Shown piece by piece: positions 8,573 to 19,095 of a DNA stretch of 64,000 bases. The position numbers were made by a program, and so were the translations under genes. The stretch covers positions 186,001 to 250,000 of the forward strand of contig CAWBNB010000010.1 in assembly GCA_963789885.1 (NCBI GenBank), in the 5' to 3' direction. The notes below the pieces were generated by a model. It was not told the origin of the DNA, did no database searches, and saw nothing but the letters and a program-made list of their open reading frames with translations. This DNA comes from DATEDA01 sp963789885 (GTDB taxonomy: Bacteria > Pseudomonadota > Gammaproteobacteria > Burkholderiales > SG8-39). Every line of letters starts with the position of its first letter. Within the stretch, counting starts at the first letter, position 1.

Positions 8573-8677
8573 CGGTTTCCTCGCTGTCTGTCACGTTACG
8601 AGGGGGCAAGGCCGCTTCGCGGCGCCCCCTCGTGCTCCCCGAAGGCGGGGAAAGCGATACTTCGCATCGGTTTCCTC
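8569..8677. repeat. 14-nt direct repeats flanking repeat copy D
   Basis: The 14-mer GCATCGGTTTCCTC occurs at 8569-8582 and again at 8664-8677, either side of the hairpin element. On the minus strand it is GAGG-AAACCG-ATGC, that is, the ribosome site and start codon of the enoyl-CoA hydratase gene. The second copy lies directly after the stop codon of the upstream bifunctional gene. This looks like a target-site duplication made when the element inserted in the intergenic gap; slippage is an alternative. Confidence 0.6.
8590..8673 (-). repeat. Two-hairpin dispersed element, copy D
   Basis: Read on the minus strand, this copy has hairpin 1 (8673-8651: AAAC-CGAT, loop GCGAAGT, ATCG-CTTT, with a C-C mismatch at the fourth pair), then a spacer with TTCGGGGAGC, then hairpin 2 (8633-8598: ACGAGGGGGC paired with GCCCCCTCGT). 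The loop of hairpin 2 is enlarged by a five-pair inner stem GCCGC/GCGGC. A trailing ACGTGAC matches the TCGTGA of the other copies. See the copies at 51.2, 53.5 and 57.3 kb. Confidence 0.75.
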
Positions 8678-8679
8678 AT

Positions 8680-11022
<2,343 letters not shown>

Positions 11023-11111
11023 TCGATTCCCTGTCTCCTCGCCTCCCGCGAGCGGAGATTCTAGATCCGAAGGGTCGCACCGGCGAGGTCGTATAATCCG
11101 GTGCGCACACC

Positions 11112-12818
11112 GTGAGCACCCCGAACGACAACCGCCGCCGCTCGCGCGTCGCGGTCGACGGGCTCGACCGGACGCCGCATCGCACGTTCCTCCGTGCGGC
11201 GGGGCTCGACGATGCGGCGCTCGCGCGGCCGTTCGTCGCGGTGATCAGCACGCACGGCGACAACACGCCCTGCTCCAAGTCCCTCCGCCCGCAGGCCGAC
11301 GCCGCCAAGGCCGGCGTCGCCGCGGCCGGCGGCACGCCGTTCGAGATGACCACCATCTCCGTCTCCGACGGCGTGGCGATGAACCACCGCGGCATGCGCA
11401 TGAGTCTCGTCTCGCGCGAATGGATCGCGGACTCGGTGGAGATCGTGGTGCGCGGCCACGGCTACGACGCGCTGGTGGGCTTCGCCGGCTGCGACAAGAC
11501 GCTTCCCGCGATGATGATGGCGATGGTTCGGCTCGACGTCCCGAGCGTCTTCATGTACGGGGGCGCGATGCTCCCGGGCGAATGGCGCGGGCGCGAGGTG
11601 AGCGCGATCGACACGTACGAAGGGGTCGGCGCGGTCCTCGCCGGAAAGATGAGCGAAGCCGATCTGGCCGAGATGGAGCGTGCCTGTGCGCCGACGCTCG
11701 GCTCCTGCCCCGGGCAGTTCACCGCCAACACGATGGCGATGGTGTCGGAGACGCTCGGGCTCGCGGCGCCCGGGACGGCGATGCTGCCGGCGCCCTACCC
11801 CGACCGGCTCGACGCGGCGCGCGCCGCCGGCGAGACGGTAATGCGCATCCTGCGCGACGGCGGCCCGCTGCCGCGCGAGCTGGTGACGCGCAAGAGCCTG
11901 GAAAACGCCGCCGCCGCGGTCGCGGCGACCGGCGGCTCGACGAACGCCGGCCTGCATCTCCCGGCGATCGCGCACGAGGCCGGCATCCGCTTCACGCTCG
12001 ACGACGTCGCGGAGGTGTTCCGCCGCACGCCGCTCATCGCGGATCTCCAGCCCGGTGGAAGGTATCTCGCACGCGATCTGCATCACGCCGGCGGGGTGGA
12101 TGCCGTGCTCAAGGTGCTGCTCGGCGGCGGCTACCTCCACGGCGACTGCCTGACGCTCTCCGGCCGGCCGCTGAAGGATCGTCTCGCGGGCGCCCCGGTC
12201 GCGGACGGCAAGGTCGTGCACCCGGCTTCGGCGCCGATCCATCCCTCGGGCGGCGTCGTCGTACTCAAGGGCAACCTCTGCCCGGACGGCGCGCTGATCA
12301 AGATCGCCGGCCTGAAGTCGCTCGCGTTCGAGGGCTTCGCCCGCGTCTTCGAGTGCGAGGAGGACGCGGCGGCGGCGGTCAGGGCGCGCCACTACCGGCC
12401 GGGGGAGGTGATCGTGATCCGCAACGAAGGTCCCGTCGGGGGGCCGGGGATGCGCGAGATGCTCGGCGTCACGGCGCTTCTCTACGGCCAGGGAATGGGC
12501 GAGCAGGTGGCGCTGTTGACCGATGGACGGTTCTCGGGCGCGACACGAGGGCTTTGCATCGGCTACGCCTGTCCGGAGGCCGCGAGCGGCGGCCCGATCG
12601 CGCTCGTGCAGAACGGCGACCGCATCAAGATCGACGCGGAGGCAGGCAGGATCGAATTGCTCGTCGACGCGGCGGAGCTCGCCCGCCGGCGGGCCGCCTG
12701 GCAGCCGCGGCGCGACGAGCGCCTCGCCGGCGTGCTGGAGAAGTATGCGAAGCTGGTCGGCCCGGCGAATCTGGGCGCAGTGACCCACTCGGGCGCGCTC
12801 GAGTGGCCCTACGAATAA
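11112..12818 (+). CDS. Dihydroxy-acid dehydratase family (IlvD/Edd)
   Basis: A 568-residue dehydratase of the IlvD/Edd family. The three Fe-S cysteines are visible in DNTPCS, FAGCDKTLP and LGSCPGQFTANTM, with GGPGMREM and DGRFSGATRG near the C-terminus. Biosynthetic IlvD normally has DNTPCN and SCGGMFTANTM; the variants here suggest a paralogue acting on another dihydroxy acid, for example a sugar acid. The start is a GTG at 11112. The next gene is a beta-hydroxyacid dehydrogenase 9 bases downstream, so a catabolic unit of dehydratase, dehydrogenase and GST is likely. It is divergent from the bifunctional oxygenase gene. Confidence 0.85.
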   Translation: MSTPNDNRRRSRVAVDGLDRTPHRTFLRAAGLDDAALARPFVAVISTHGDNTPCSKSLRPQADAAKAGVAAAGGTPFEMTTISVSDGVAMNHRGMRMSLVSREWIADSVEIVVRGHGYDALVGFAGCDKTLPAMMMAMVRLDVPSVFMYGGAMLPGEWRGREVSAIDTYEGVGAVLAGKMSEADLAEMERACAPTLGSCPGQFTANTMAMVSETLGLAAPGTAMLPAPYPDRLDAARAAGETVMRILRDGGPLPRELVTRKSLENAAAAVAATGGSTNAGLHLPAIAHEAGIRFTLDDVAEVFRRTPLIADLQPGGRYLARDLHHAGGVDAVLKVLLGGGYLHGDCLTLSGRPLKDRLAGAPVADGKVVHPASAPIHPSGGVVVLKGNLCPDGALIKIAGLKSLAFEGFARVFECEEDAAAAVRARHYRPGEVIVIRNEGPVGGPGMREMLGVTALLYGQGMGEQVALLTDGRFSGATRGLCIGYACPEAASGGPIALVQNGDRIKIDAEAGRIELLVDAAELARRRAAWQPRRDERLAGVLEKYAKLVGPANLGAVTHSGALEWPYE

Positions 12819-12827
12819 GGACGCTAA

Positions 12828-13706
12828 ATGGACAAACCCACGCTTGCTTTCCTCGGCCAGGGCCTGATGGGCCAGCCGATGACCCTTCGCCTCCTGCAGG
12901 CGGGCTTCCGCGTGCACGTCTGGAACCGCAGCCGGCCGAAGCTCCAGCCCGCGCTCGACCGCGGCGCGATCGAGGCCGAGACGCCGCGCGAGGCGGCGAA
13001 GGCCGCCGACATCGTGCTCCTCTGCCTGCTCGACACGCGCGCGGTGGAGGAGGTCGCGTTCGGCGCCGACGGCATCGCCGGCGCGGAGGGACGCGGCAAG
13101 GTGCTGGTCGACCACTCCTCGATCAGCCCCGACGCGACGCGCACGTTCGCCGACCGGCTCGGGAGCCGCAGCAGCATGCAGTGGGTCGACGCGCCGGTGT
13201 CCGGCGGCGTGAAGGGCGCGCAGGAAGGCACGCTCGCGATCATGTGCGGCGGGCACCCGGAAGCGATCGACCGCGTGCGGCCTGCGCTCGCCGCCTACGC
13301 GCAGAACATCACCCACATGGGCGCGGCGGGCACCGGCCAGACGACGAAGCTCTGCAACCAGGTGATCGCGGGCGCGGCGATCGCGGTGATCGCCGAGGCG
13401 GTGACGCTCGCGCAGAACGCCGGCGTGGATGCGCGGCGGCTGGTCGAGGCGTTCGCCGGCGGGTTCGCCGACTCGAAGCCGCTGCAGATCTTCCTGCCGC
13501 GGATGGTGTCCGGCTGGCAGGAGTCGATCGGCGCGGCGAACCTGCTGCTCAAGGATCTCGACACCGCCGCCGAGCTCGCGCGCACGAGCGGGACGCCGCT
13601 GCCGATGGCGAGTCTCGCGCGCGAGCTCTTCCGGCAGCTCGCCGCGCAGGGCCGCGGCGAGGAGGACCCGGCGGCGCTCGTCACGCTGTACCGCAAGGCG
13701 AAGTAG
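12828..13706 (+). CDS. NAD(P)-dependent beta-hydroxyacid dehydrogenase
   Basis: A 292-residue member of the 3-hydroxyisobutyrate / tartronate-semialdehyde reductase family. The Rossmann motif is FLGQGLMGQPM, followed by HVWNRS. The substrate loop is DAPVSGGVKGAQEGTLAIM, and the catalytic lysine is in GQTTKLCNQVI. Enzymes of this family interconvert a beta-hydroxyacid and its semialdehyde with NAD(P). It sits 9 bases after the IlvD-type gene and 31 bases before the GST gene on the same strand. The exact substrate is not determined by sequence. Confidence 0.88.
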   Translation: MDKPTLAFLGQGLMGQPMTLRLLQAGFRVHVWNRSRPKLQPALDRGAIEAETPREAAKAADIVLLCLLDTRAVEEVAFGADGIAGAEGRGKVLVDHSSISPDATRTFADRLGSRSSMQWVDAPVSGGVKGAQEGTLAIMCGGHPEAIDRVRPALAAYAQNITHMGAAGTGQTTKLCNQVIAGAAIAVIAEAVTLAQNAGVDARRLVEAFAGGFADSKPLQIFLPRMVSGWQESIGAANLLLKDLDTAAELARTSGTPLPMASLARELFRQLAAQGRGEEDPAALVTLYRKAK

Positions 13707-13737
13707 CGCGAGCCGCACCCGTCCTTCGTCGGCCGCC

Positions 13738-14484
13738 GTGACGCTCGTCCTCCACCACGGGTGGACCTCCACCTGCTCGCAGAAGGTCCGGCTCGCGCTG
13801 GCGGAGAAGCGGCTCGACTACGAAGGGCGTGCGCTCAACCTGCGGCGGTTCGAGCATCTGACGCCCGAATTCCTCGCGCTCAATCCGGACGGCGTCGTGC
13901 CGGTGCTCGTCCACGACGGCTTCGTCGTGCGCGAATCGACCGCGATCAACGAGTACCTCGACGACGCGTTCCCCGAGCCGCGCCTGCGGCCGCGCGACGC
14001 GATCGGGCGGGCACGGGTCGGGATGTGGACGCGCTTCATCGACGAGGTGCCGACGCAGGCGATCAAGTACCCGAGCTTCCAGCGGAACCTCGGGCCGGCG
14101 ATCCGCGGCTACTCCGACCACGAGCTCGAGGCCGCGCTCGAGCGCATGCCGAGCCGCGAGACGGCCGAGCGTTGGCGGAGCGCGGCGCGGGACGGCATCC
14201 CGCAGGAACAGCTCGCCGACGCCGACCGCAAGCTTCGGCTTACGCTGGAGCGGATGGAAGCCGCGCTCGAGAAATCGGCGTGGCTCGCGGGCGATGCGTA
14301 CACGCTGGCCGACACGAACATGACGCCGTTCGTGCACCGGATGGCGAGCTTCCCGGAGTACGAGCTGTCGCGCTGGCCACGCGTCGGCGACTGGTACGAG
14401 CGGATCGTGCAGCGGCCGTCGTTCACGGCGGCGAAGCTCGTCGAGCAGACGCGGGCGCTCGACCAGGCAGCGGGCGCCGGCTGA
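13738..14484 (+). CDS. Glutathione S-transferase family protein
   Basis: A 248-residue GST with an N-terminal thioredoxin-like domain (VLHHGWTSTCSQKVRLAL; NPDGVVPVLVHDG containing the cis-proline; ESTAINEYLDD for glutathione binding) and an all-helical C-terminal domain with the YTLADTNMTPF capping motif. The long insertion in the C-terminal domain is reminiscent of theta-class or dehalogenating GSTs. GTG at 13738 is the first sensible start, because longer in-frame sequence overlaps the previous gene and is arginine-rich. It is the third gene of the dehydratase/dehydrogenase unit. Confidence 0.83.
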   Translation: MTLVLHHGWTSTCSQKVRLALAEKRLDYEGRALNLRRFEHLTPEFLALNPDGVVPVLVHDGFVVRESTAINEYLDDAFPEPRLRPRDAIGRARVGMWTRFIDEVPTQAIKYPSFQRNLGPAIRGYSDHELEAALERMPSRETAERWRSAARDGIPQEQLADADRKLRLTLERMEAALEKSAWLAGDAYTLADTNMTPFVHRMASFPEYELSRWPRVGDWYERIVQRPSFTAAKLVEQTRALDQAAGAG

Positions 14485-14653
14485 CCCCGCCGGGGACCCG
14501 GCGCGCGTAATTTGTCACACTGCCGTCCGAGGAACGCGTCGAGTTCCGGTCAGCGCGTCGCGCCAAGCGATTGAACCGTAGGCCGCAGCGCGGCGTTATC
14601 CCTCGCTCCTGCCGTCTTCCGGACTGGTCCGGGAGTTGCTTTCGTGCGTACCG

Positions 14654-15241
14654 ATGCGCGCGATGCCCCTCGATCGGACGATCCCAGACCGGCGCCGGAC
14701 AGGGCTCGGTCGCGCACTCGTTCGCCTCGTCGGCGTTGCAATCTGTGTCGCGTGCGCCAGCGGTGCGCGGGCGCAGGACGCGGCGGGGGATGGCGCAGGC
14801 GCCGGCGCATATCTCCTCGGCTTCATCCAGTACGTGCGCTGGCCGGCCGAGGAGTCGATCACGGCGTGGCAGGTGTGCACGTCGACGGCGCCCGACAAGA
14901 AGGCCGCGTCCTATCGCGTCGGGCCCGCGCGCGGCAAACCGGTCGCGGTGCGCACGGTGGCGGCGGGCGACACGCTCGCCGGCTGCCAGATCCTCGACCT
15001 CACCGTCGCGCCGGCGGCGAGCGCGAAGGCGCTGCTCGCGCAGGCGCGGAAGCTGCCCATCCTCACCGTCGGCGAGAGCTCGGCCTTCTGCACCGCGGGC
15101 GGCGTCGTGTGCCTCCGCGGGGGCGACGGGACGGGCGGTTTCGAGATCAACCTCTCCGCAGTCCAGGAAGCCGGCTTGAACGTCAATGCCCAGCTCCTCA
15201 TGCTGGGCCGCAAGCGCCAGACGGCAGGGGGCAACCCGTGA
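14654..15241 (+). CDS. yfiR: YfiR family periplasmic repressor
   Basis: A protein of about 195 residues with a signal peptide ending near ASGARAQ and a DUF4154/YfiR domain: AYLLGFIQYVRWPAE at the start, LPILTVGESSAFC in the middle, and GFEINLSAVQEAGLNVNAQLLMLG at the end. In Pseudomonas YfiR holds the diguanylate cyclase YfiN inactive from the periplasm. The cysteine pair in AFCTAGGVVCL could form the regulatory disulphide. It overlaps the yfiN start by 4 bases (GTGA), so the two are translationally coupled. The start among 14636 (TTG), 14654 and 14663 is uncertain. Confidence 0.85.
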   Translation: MRAMPLDRTIPDRRRTGLGRALVRLVGVAICVACASGARAQDAAGDGAGAGAYLLGFIQYVRWPAEESITAWQVCTSTAPDKKAASYRVGPARGKPVAVRTVAAGDTLAGCQILDLTVAPAASAKALLAQARKLPILTVGESSAFCTAGGVVCLRGGDGTGGFEINLSAVQEAGLNVNAQLLMLGRKRQTAGGNP

Positions 15242-16509
15242 GCGCGCCGGAGATTCGCGGCGTCGCGACCCTGGCCGGGCAGATCCGGCGCGCGCTGCTG
15301 TCGGTGACGCTCGCGGCGATCCTCATCGCGACGGTCGGCGCGCTCGCGGTCGGGTCGCACTACCTCCTCGAGCAGATGCGCGCGCACCTGCGCGCGCTGG
15401 CGAGCGTCACCGCAACGCACAGCGAGGCGGCGCTGCTCTTCAAGGACCGGAACGCGGCCGAGGAGGTCCTGCGCGGCATCCCGCCCGAGGAAGGCGTCAT
15501 CGTCGCCGAGCTGCACGACGCATCGGGCCGCCTGCTGGCGCGCGACGCGAAGGCGGACGCGACGCTTCCGGCGGCCGCGATCCGGATCCTGATCCAGGAG
15601 CGCGCAAGCGCGGACGTGGTCGTGGACGGACGGCGCATCGGGACCGTGACGCTGGAGAGCGCCGGCGAGCCGTTGCTCCGCGGGCTGCTCGGCCTGCTCG
15701 TGTTCGATCTGCTCGGCGCGATATTCGTCGTCGCGCTGGTCCTGGTGGTGGAGCGTCGGCTGACCGGGCACATCACCCGGCCCCTCACCGACCTCGAAAC
15801 GGTGATCCGGACCGCGCGCGAGGAGCGCGATTTCAGCCGGCGCGCGCTGCCGTGCGGGATCGCCGAGATCGAGGCGCTGCGCACCGACTTCCACGGCCTG
15901 CTCGACGAGATCCAGCGCCGCGACCAGGACCTGGGCCGGACTCACGCGGCGCTGAAGCGGCTCGCGTTCCGCGACACGCTGACCGGCCTCGCGAACCGCG
16001 CGATGCTCGAGTCGGCGCTGCTCACCGCGCTGAGCGACGACGTACAGGACGACGAGCGCACCGGCCTCGTGTACTTCGACATCGACTCGTTCAAGGCGGT
16101 GAACGACTCGCTCGGTCACGCCACGGGCGACGCGCTGCTCAAGGGGCTCGCGTCCCGGCTGACGAGCGCCCTGCCGCCGCACGCGTTGCCGGCGCGCATC
16201 GGCGGCGACGAGTTCGTCGTGCTGGTCTCCCCGGTCGCCTCGGAAGAGGAACTGCACGCCCTCGCGGCCAGGCTCGACCGCGCACTGCACGCCCCGATGC
16301 GCATCGGGCCGCACGTTTTCCACCCCGGCCTGAGCATCGGCTGCGCCGTTTCCGGCGAAGCCCGCATGGCAGGGGCGGAGCTGATCAGCATGGCGGACCG
16401 CGCCATGTACCTGTCCAAGAAGCAGCGCCGGCGAGCCGGCGACCGCACGCGCTGGGAAGCGGCGCGCGGGGACGCCCTCGAACCGGAAGCGGTCGAGGAT
16501 GCGCAATAG
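15238..16509 (+). CDS. yfiN: YfiN/TpbB-type diguanylate cyclase
   Basis: A 423-residue inner-membrane protein. TM1 lies at about residues 20-42, followed by a periplasmic CHASE8-like domain (to about 145), TM2 (about 150-172), a HAMP linker (HITRPLTDLETVI), and a GGDEF domain with RDTLTGLANRAM and an intact GGDEF at about 322-326. It should make cyclic-di-GMP, with activity governed by the periplasmic YfiR and the outer-membrane lipoprotein YfiB. No RxxD inhibitory site is seen before GGDEF. The start is GTG, overlapping the yfiR stop; yfiB follows 30 bases later. Confidence 0.92.
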   Translation: MSAPEIRGVATLAGQIRRALLSVTLAAILIATVGALAVGSHYLLEQMRAHLRALASVTATHSEAALLFKDRNAAEEVLRGIPPEEGVIVAELHDASGRLLARDAKADATLPAAAIRILIQERASADVVVDGRRIGTVTLESAGEPLLRGLLGLLVFDLLGAIFVVALVLVVERRLTGHITRPLTDLETVIRTAREERDFSRRALPCGIAEIEALRTDFHGLLDEIQRRDQDLGRTHAALKRLAFRDTLTGLANRAMLESALLTALSDDVQDDERTGLVYFDIDSFKAVNDSLGHATGDALLKGLASRLTSALPPHALPARIGGDEFVVLVSPVASEEELHALAARLDRALHAPMRIGPHVFHPGLSIGCAVSGEARMAGAELISMADRAMYLSKKQRRRAGDRTRWEAARGDALEPEAVEDAQ

Positions 16510-16539
16510 TCGAATCTCCAATCGAACCGAGGACGAGTC

Positions 16540-17091
16540 GTGAACAGGAATCGCTCTGAAGCATGCGGGACGCGTGCGCCGCGCACGCGGTGGGCACGCG
16601 CGGGACGCGCGCTCGTTGCGGCCGGATGTCTTGTCGGATTGCTCGCCGGATGCCAGACGCCGGGGCCGGCCCCGCGCGCCGAGCAGGTCGCGGCGCTCCG
16701 CTCGCTCGGCTTCGTCGAGACCGACAACGGCTGGACGCTGAACCTCGCCGTGCCGATTCTCTTCGACGTCGACAGCGACGAGCTCAAACCGGAGCCGAAG
16801 CGCGCGATCGCGCAGATGGCGAAGCAGCTGCGCGAGGTCGGCATCGAGCGCATCCGGATCGAAGGTCACACCGACAACCAGGGAACCCGCGGCTACAACG
16901 TCGAGCTGTCGCGGCGGCGGGCGGAAGTCGTCGCGCACGAGTTTGTCGACAACGGGTTCCCGGATGCGACGATCGAGCGCAAGGCGTGGGGCTTCGAGCA
17001 CCCGGTGGCGTCGAACGATACGCCGGAAGGCCGCGCGCTCAATCGGCGCGTGGCGATCGTGGTGGTGGCGGCGGGTCCCGGCCCGGACTGA
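16540..17091 (+). CDS. yfiB: OmpA-family lipoprotein, YfiB-like
   Basis: A 183-residue lipoprotein with a leader ending in LLAGC, then an OmpA-C peptidoglycan-binding domain containing PILFDVDSDELKPE, IEGHTDNQGTRGYNVELSRRRAEVV and the terminal ALNRRVAI. In the Yfi system YfiB captures YfiR at the outer membrane and so releases YfiN. Its position as third gene after yfiR and yfiN supports that role over a generic Pal-like protein. GGA precedes the GTG start at 16540. Confidence 0.88.
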   Translation: MNRNRSEACGTRAPRTRWARAGRALVAAGCLVGLLAGCQTPGPAPRAEQVAALRSLGFVETDNGWTLNLAVPILFDVDSDELKPEPKRAIAQMAKQLREVGIERIRIEGHTDNQGTRGYNVELSRRRAEVVAHEFVDNGFPDATIERKAWGFEHPVASNDTPEGRALNRRVAIVVVAAGPGPD

Positions 17092-17326
17092 CGCCCGGCG
17101 CAGAGCGCAGAAGATCCACGAGAAGCAGCAGCGGCGACGCCACGAGTACGGCGAGGCCGATCCGCCAGCCGAGCCAGAGCGCGGAAGTGACGTAGAAGAT
17201 GCCGCCGCCGAACGCGACGGTGACCAGCGCGAGGATCAGACGGGCGATCGCGCTCTGGCGTGCGCTCTCTACGCGAACACCGGAATCGTCGGGAGCCTGC
17301 CCGGTCTGACGGTCAGGCGAGTCCAC
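17039..17326 (-). CDS. Possible small membrane protein
   Basis: A 95-residue frame with two predicted membrane segments (LILALVTVAFGGGIFYV and IGLAVLVASPLLLLVDLL) and a polar N-terminus. It fills the gap between yfiB and the aldolase gene, overlapping the yfiB end by 53 bases and the aldolase stop by 14. The tail is a low-complexity run of prolines and arginines lying over yfiB. The start is a GTG at 17326. The hydrophobic pattern argues that it is real, but the overlaps and lack of a strong ribosome site keep confidence low. Confidence 0.4.
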   Translation of the reverse strand: MDSPDRQTGQAPDDSGVRVESARQSAIARLILALVTVAFGGGIFYVTSALWLGWRIGLAVLVASPLLLLVDLLRSAPGVSPGRDPPPPPRSPRAD

Positions 17327-18080
17327 GCCGCCGCCGCGCCCGGCGCATCCAGTAGTTGAAGGTCTGCAGAATGATCCCGTCCCGGCGCAGGAAGTCGCGC
17401 GCCGCGCGCGCTTCCGCGTCGGGCACCGACTTCACGCCGCCCAGAGCCGCCGCCCTCACCTGCATTCGCGCCGCGCGCTCCATGAAGACGGCGAGGAACG
17501 CCGCCTCCTGGACGTGGCGTCCCGCGGTGAGGATGCCGTGGTTCGCCAGGACGATCGCGTGCTGCTGCCCGAGCGCCGCGGAGATGATCTCGCCCTCGCG
17601 GTCGGCGACCGGCACGCCCGGCCACTCCGGAAGGAAAGCGCAGTCGTCGTAGAGCGGCGTCGAGTCCATGTGCGCGACGACGAGCGGCTTCGCGGCGGCG
17701 GCGAGGACCGAGCCGTAGGGCGGATGCGTGTGCACGATCGCGTGCACGTCGGGCCGCGCGCGGTAGACCCAGAGATGGAAGCGCGTCGCCGGGTTCGGGG
17801 CGCCGCGGCCTTCGAGCGTTTGCAGCTCGCCGTCGACGAGGACGAACGCCTCGGGCGCGGCTTCGTCGAAACCGAGACCGAGCGGCAGCGTCCAGTAGGT
17901 GTCGGGCTGCGGCCCGCGCGCGGTGATCTGCCCGGCGAGACCGGACTCGTGGTTCTCGTCGGCGAGGATCCACGCGCACGCGGTGAGCGCGTCGCGCACG
18001 TCGAGCGGACGCGCATCACCGACCGCGCCGAAGTCGAACCGAATGTCGTTGAGCTGCGGCGGCGCGCGGTTCCCGTCCAT
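17313..18080 (-). CDS. Class II aldolase/adducin family protein
   Basis: A 255-residue class II aldolase-type protein. The zinc-site histidines are visible in IVHTHPPYGS and ANHGILTAGR, and the acid side in VVAHMDSTPLYDD. Members cleave sugar phosphates (fuculose-P type) or act as decarboxylases/dehydratases on hydroxy-keto acids. The start at 18080 carries a GGAGG site. It is divergent from the CmcJ-type gene, with the two starts under 60 bases apart. Confidence 0.87.
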   Translation of the reverse strand: MDGNRAPPQLNDIRFDFGAVGDARPLDVRDALTACAWILADENHESGLAGQITARGPQPDTYWTLPLGLGFDEAAPEAFVLVDGELQTLEGRGAPNPATRFHLWVYRARPDVHAIVHTHPPYGSVLAAAAKPLVVAHMDSTPLYDDCAFLPEWPGVPVADREGEIISAALGQQHAIVLANHGILTAGRHVQEAAFLAVFMERAARMQVRAAALGGVKSVPDAEARAARDFLRRDGIILQTFNYWMRRARRRRGLA

Positions 18081-18136
18081 GGGGCGCCCTCCTTCCGGCG
18101 GTAGAATGCCCCGAACCCACCTGCTTGCCAATCCGC

Positions 18137-18997
18137 GTGAACGCGCCCGAGACCCTCCCCGCCGTGGAAGCGCCGCTCACTTATCTCGCGCCCGGGGACG
18201 GGCCGGCGGAGGTGCGCGTCTATCCGCCCTCGAGCGGGCTCGCCACGGTGCGCCCGGCGTCGGCGCGGCACGTGATGCCGATCCGCGACGCGCGCCCGAT
18301 CGCCGACCGCCTGCGGCTCGACGAGCACGGGTTCGAGCTCCATTCGCGCGGCACGGCGTTCGCCGATTTCTACGACGAGGCGGCGGTGCGCGCGCGGTAC
18401 TACCCCGAGGTGCAGGGCATCGTCCAGACGCTCCTGCGCGCGCTCGCGGTGATCGTGTTCGACCACAACGTGCGCAGCGCGGCGCGCGCGGCCCGCGGCG
18501 AGGCCGGCGTGCGGCTGCCGGTCGATCAGGCGCACAATGACTACACGGAGCAGTCGGGGCCGAAGCGCAAGCTCGAGATCCTCGAAGCGGCCGGCCGCTC
18601 CGAGCTCGCCGACCGGCGCGTCGCCTTCGTCAACCTGTGGCGCCCGATCGTCGGGCCGGTGCTCGACAACCCGCTCGCGGTGTGCGATGCGCGCAGCGTC
18701 GCGCCGGCCGACCTGGTCGCGACCGACATCCGCCACTTCGGCGAGGACGACCTGAAGGTGCCGCGCCACAGCGGCCAGATCTACTCGGTGCGCCACAACC
18801 CCGCGCACCGCTGGTTGTACGTGTCGGCGATGCGGCCGGACGAGTTCCTGCTGCTGAAGGGCTACGACTCGCGCGCCGACGGCCGCGCGCGGTTCATGCC
18901 GCACACCGGCTTCGTGAATCCCGCCTGCCCGAGCGGGTTCGTGCCGCGCGAGAGCATCGAAGCGCGGACGCTGGTGGTGTTCGACGAGCCGGCCTAG
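18137..18997 (+). CDS. CmcJ/NvfI family oxygenase-like protein
   Basis: A protein of about 286 residues matching the CmcJ/AsaB/GA4-desaturase-like family. Diagnostic stretches are VIVFDHNVR, QAHNDYTEQSG, FVNLWRPIVGPVLDNPLAVCD, YSVRHNPAHRWLY and FMPHTGFVNPAC. The HND and late His segments are candidates for a 2-oxoglutarate/Fe(II)-type metal site, although some members are described as methyltransferases in cephamycin biosynthesis. The start at GTG 18137 is chosen over TTG 18125. Outside natural-product clusters the bacterial homologues are uncharacterised. Confidence 0.85.
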   Translation: MNAPETLPAVEAPLTYLAPGDGPAEVRVYPPSSGLATVRPASARHVMPIRDARPIADRLRLDEHGFELHSRGTAFADFYDEAAVRARYYPEVQGIVQTLLRALAVIVFDHNVRSAARAARGEAGVRLPVDQAHNDYTEQSGPKRKLEILEAAGRSELADRRVAFVNLWRPIVGPVLDNPLAVCDARSVAPADLVATDIRHFGEDDLKVPRHSGQIYSVRHNPAHRWLYVSAMRPDEFLLLKGYDSRADGRARFMPHTGFVNPACPSGFVPRESIEARTLVVFDEPA

Positions 18998-19095
18998 CGC
19001 CCCAGCCCGTGGGGGGGGAATTTGGCGTTCCCGAAAAGCGTTAACCTGCGTCACCGCAGTCCCGATACAGGTCACCGATCTCAGAGGAGGGTCCA

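Noticed and set aside
14911..17001. A 696-codon minus-strand frame across yfiR-yfiN-yfiB
   Set aside because: It is antisense to three well-recognised genes with intact motifs, and is low complexity.
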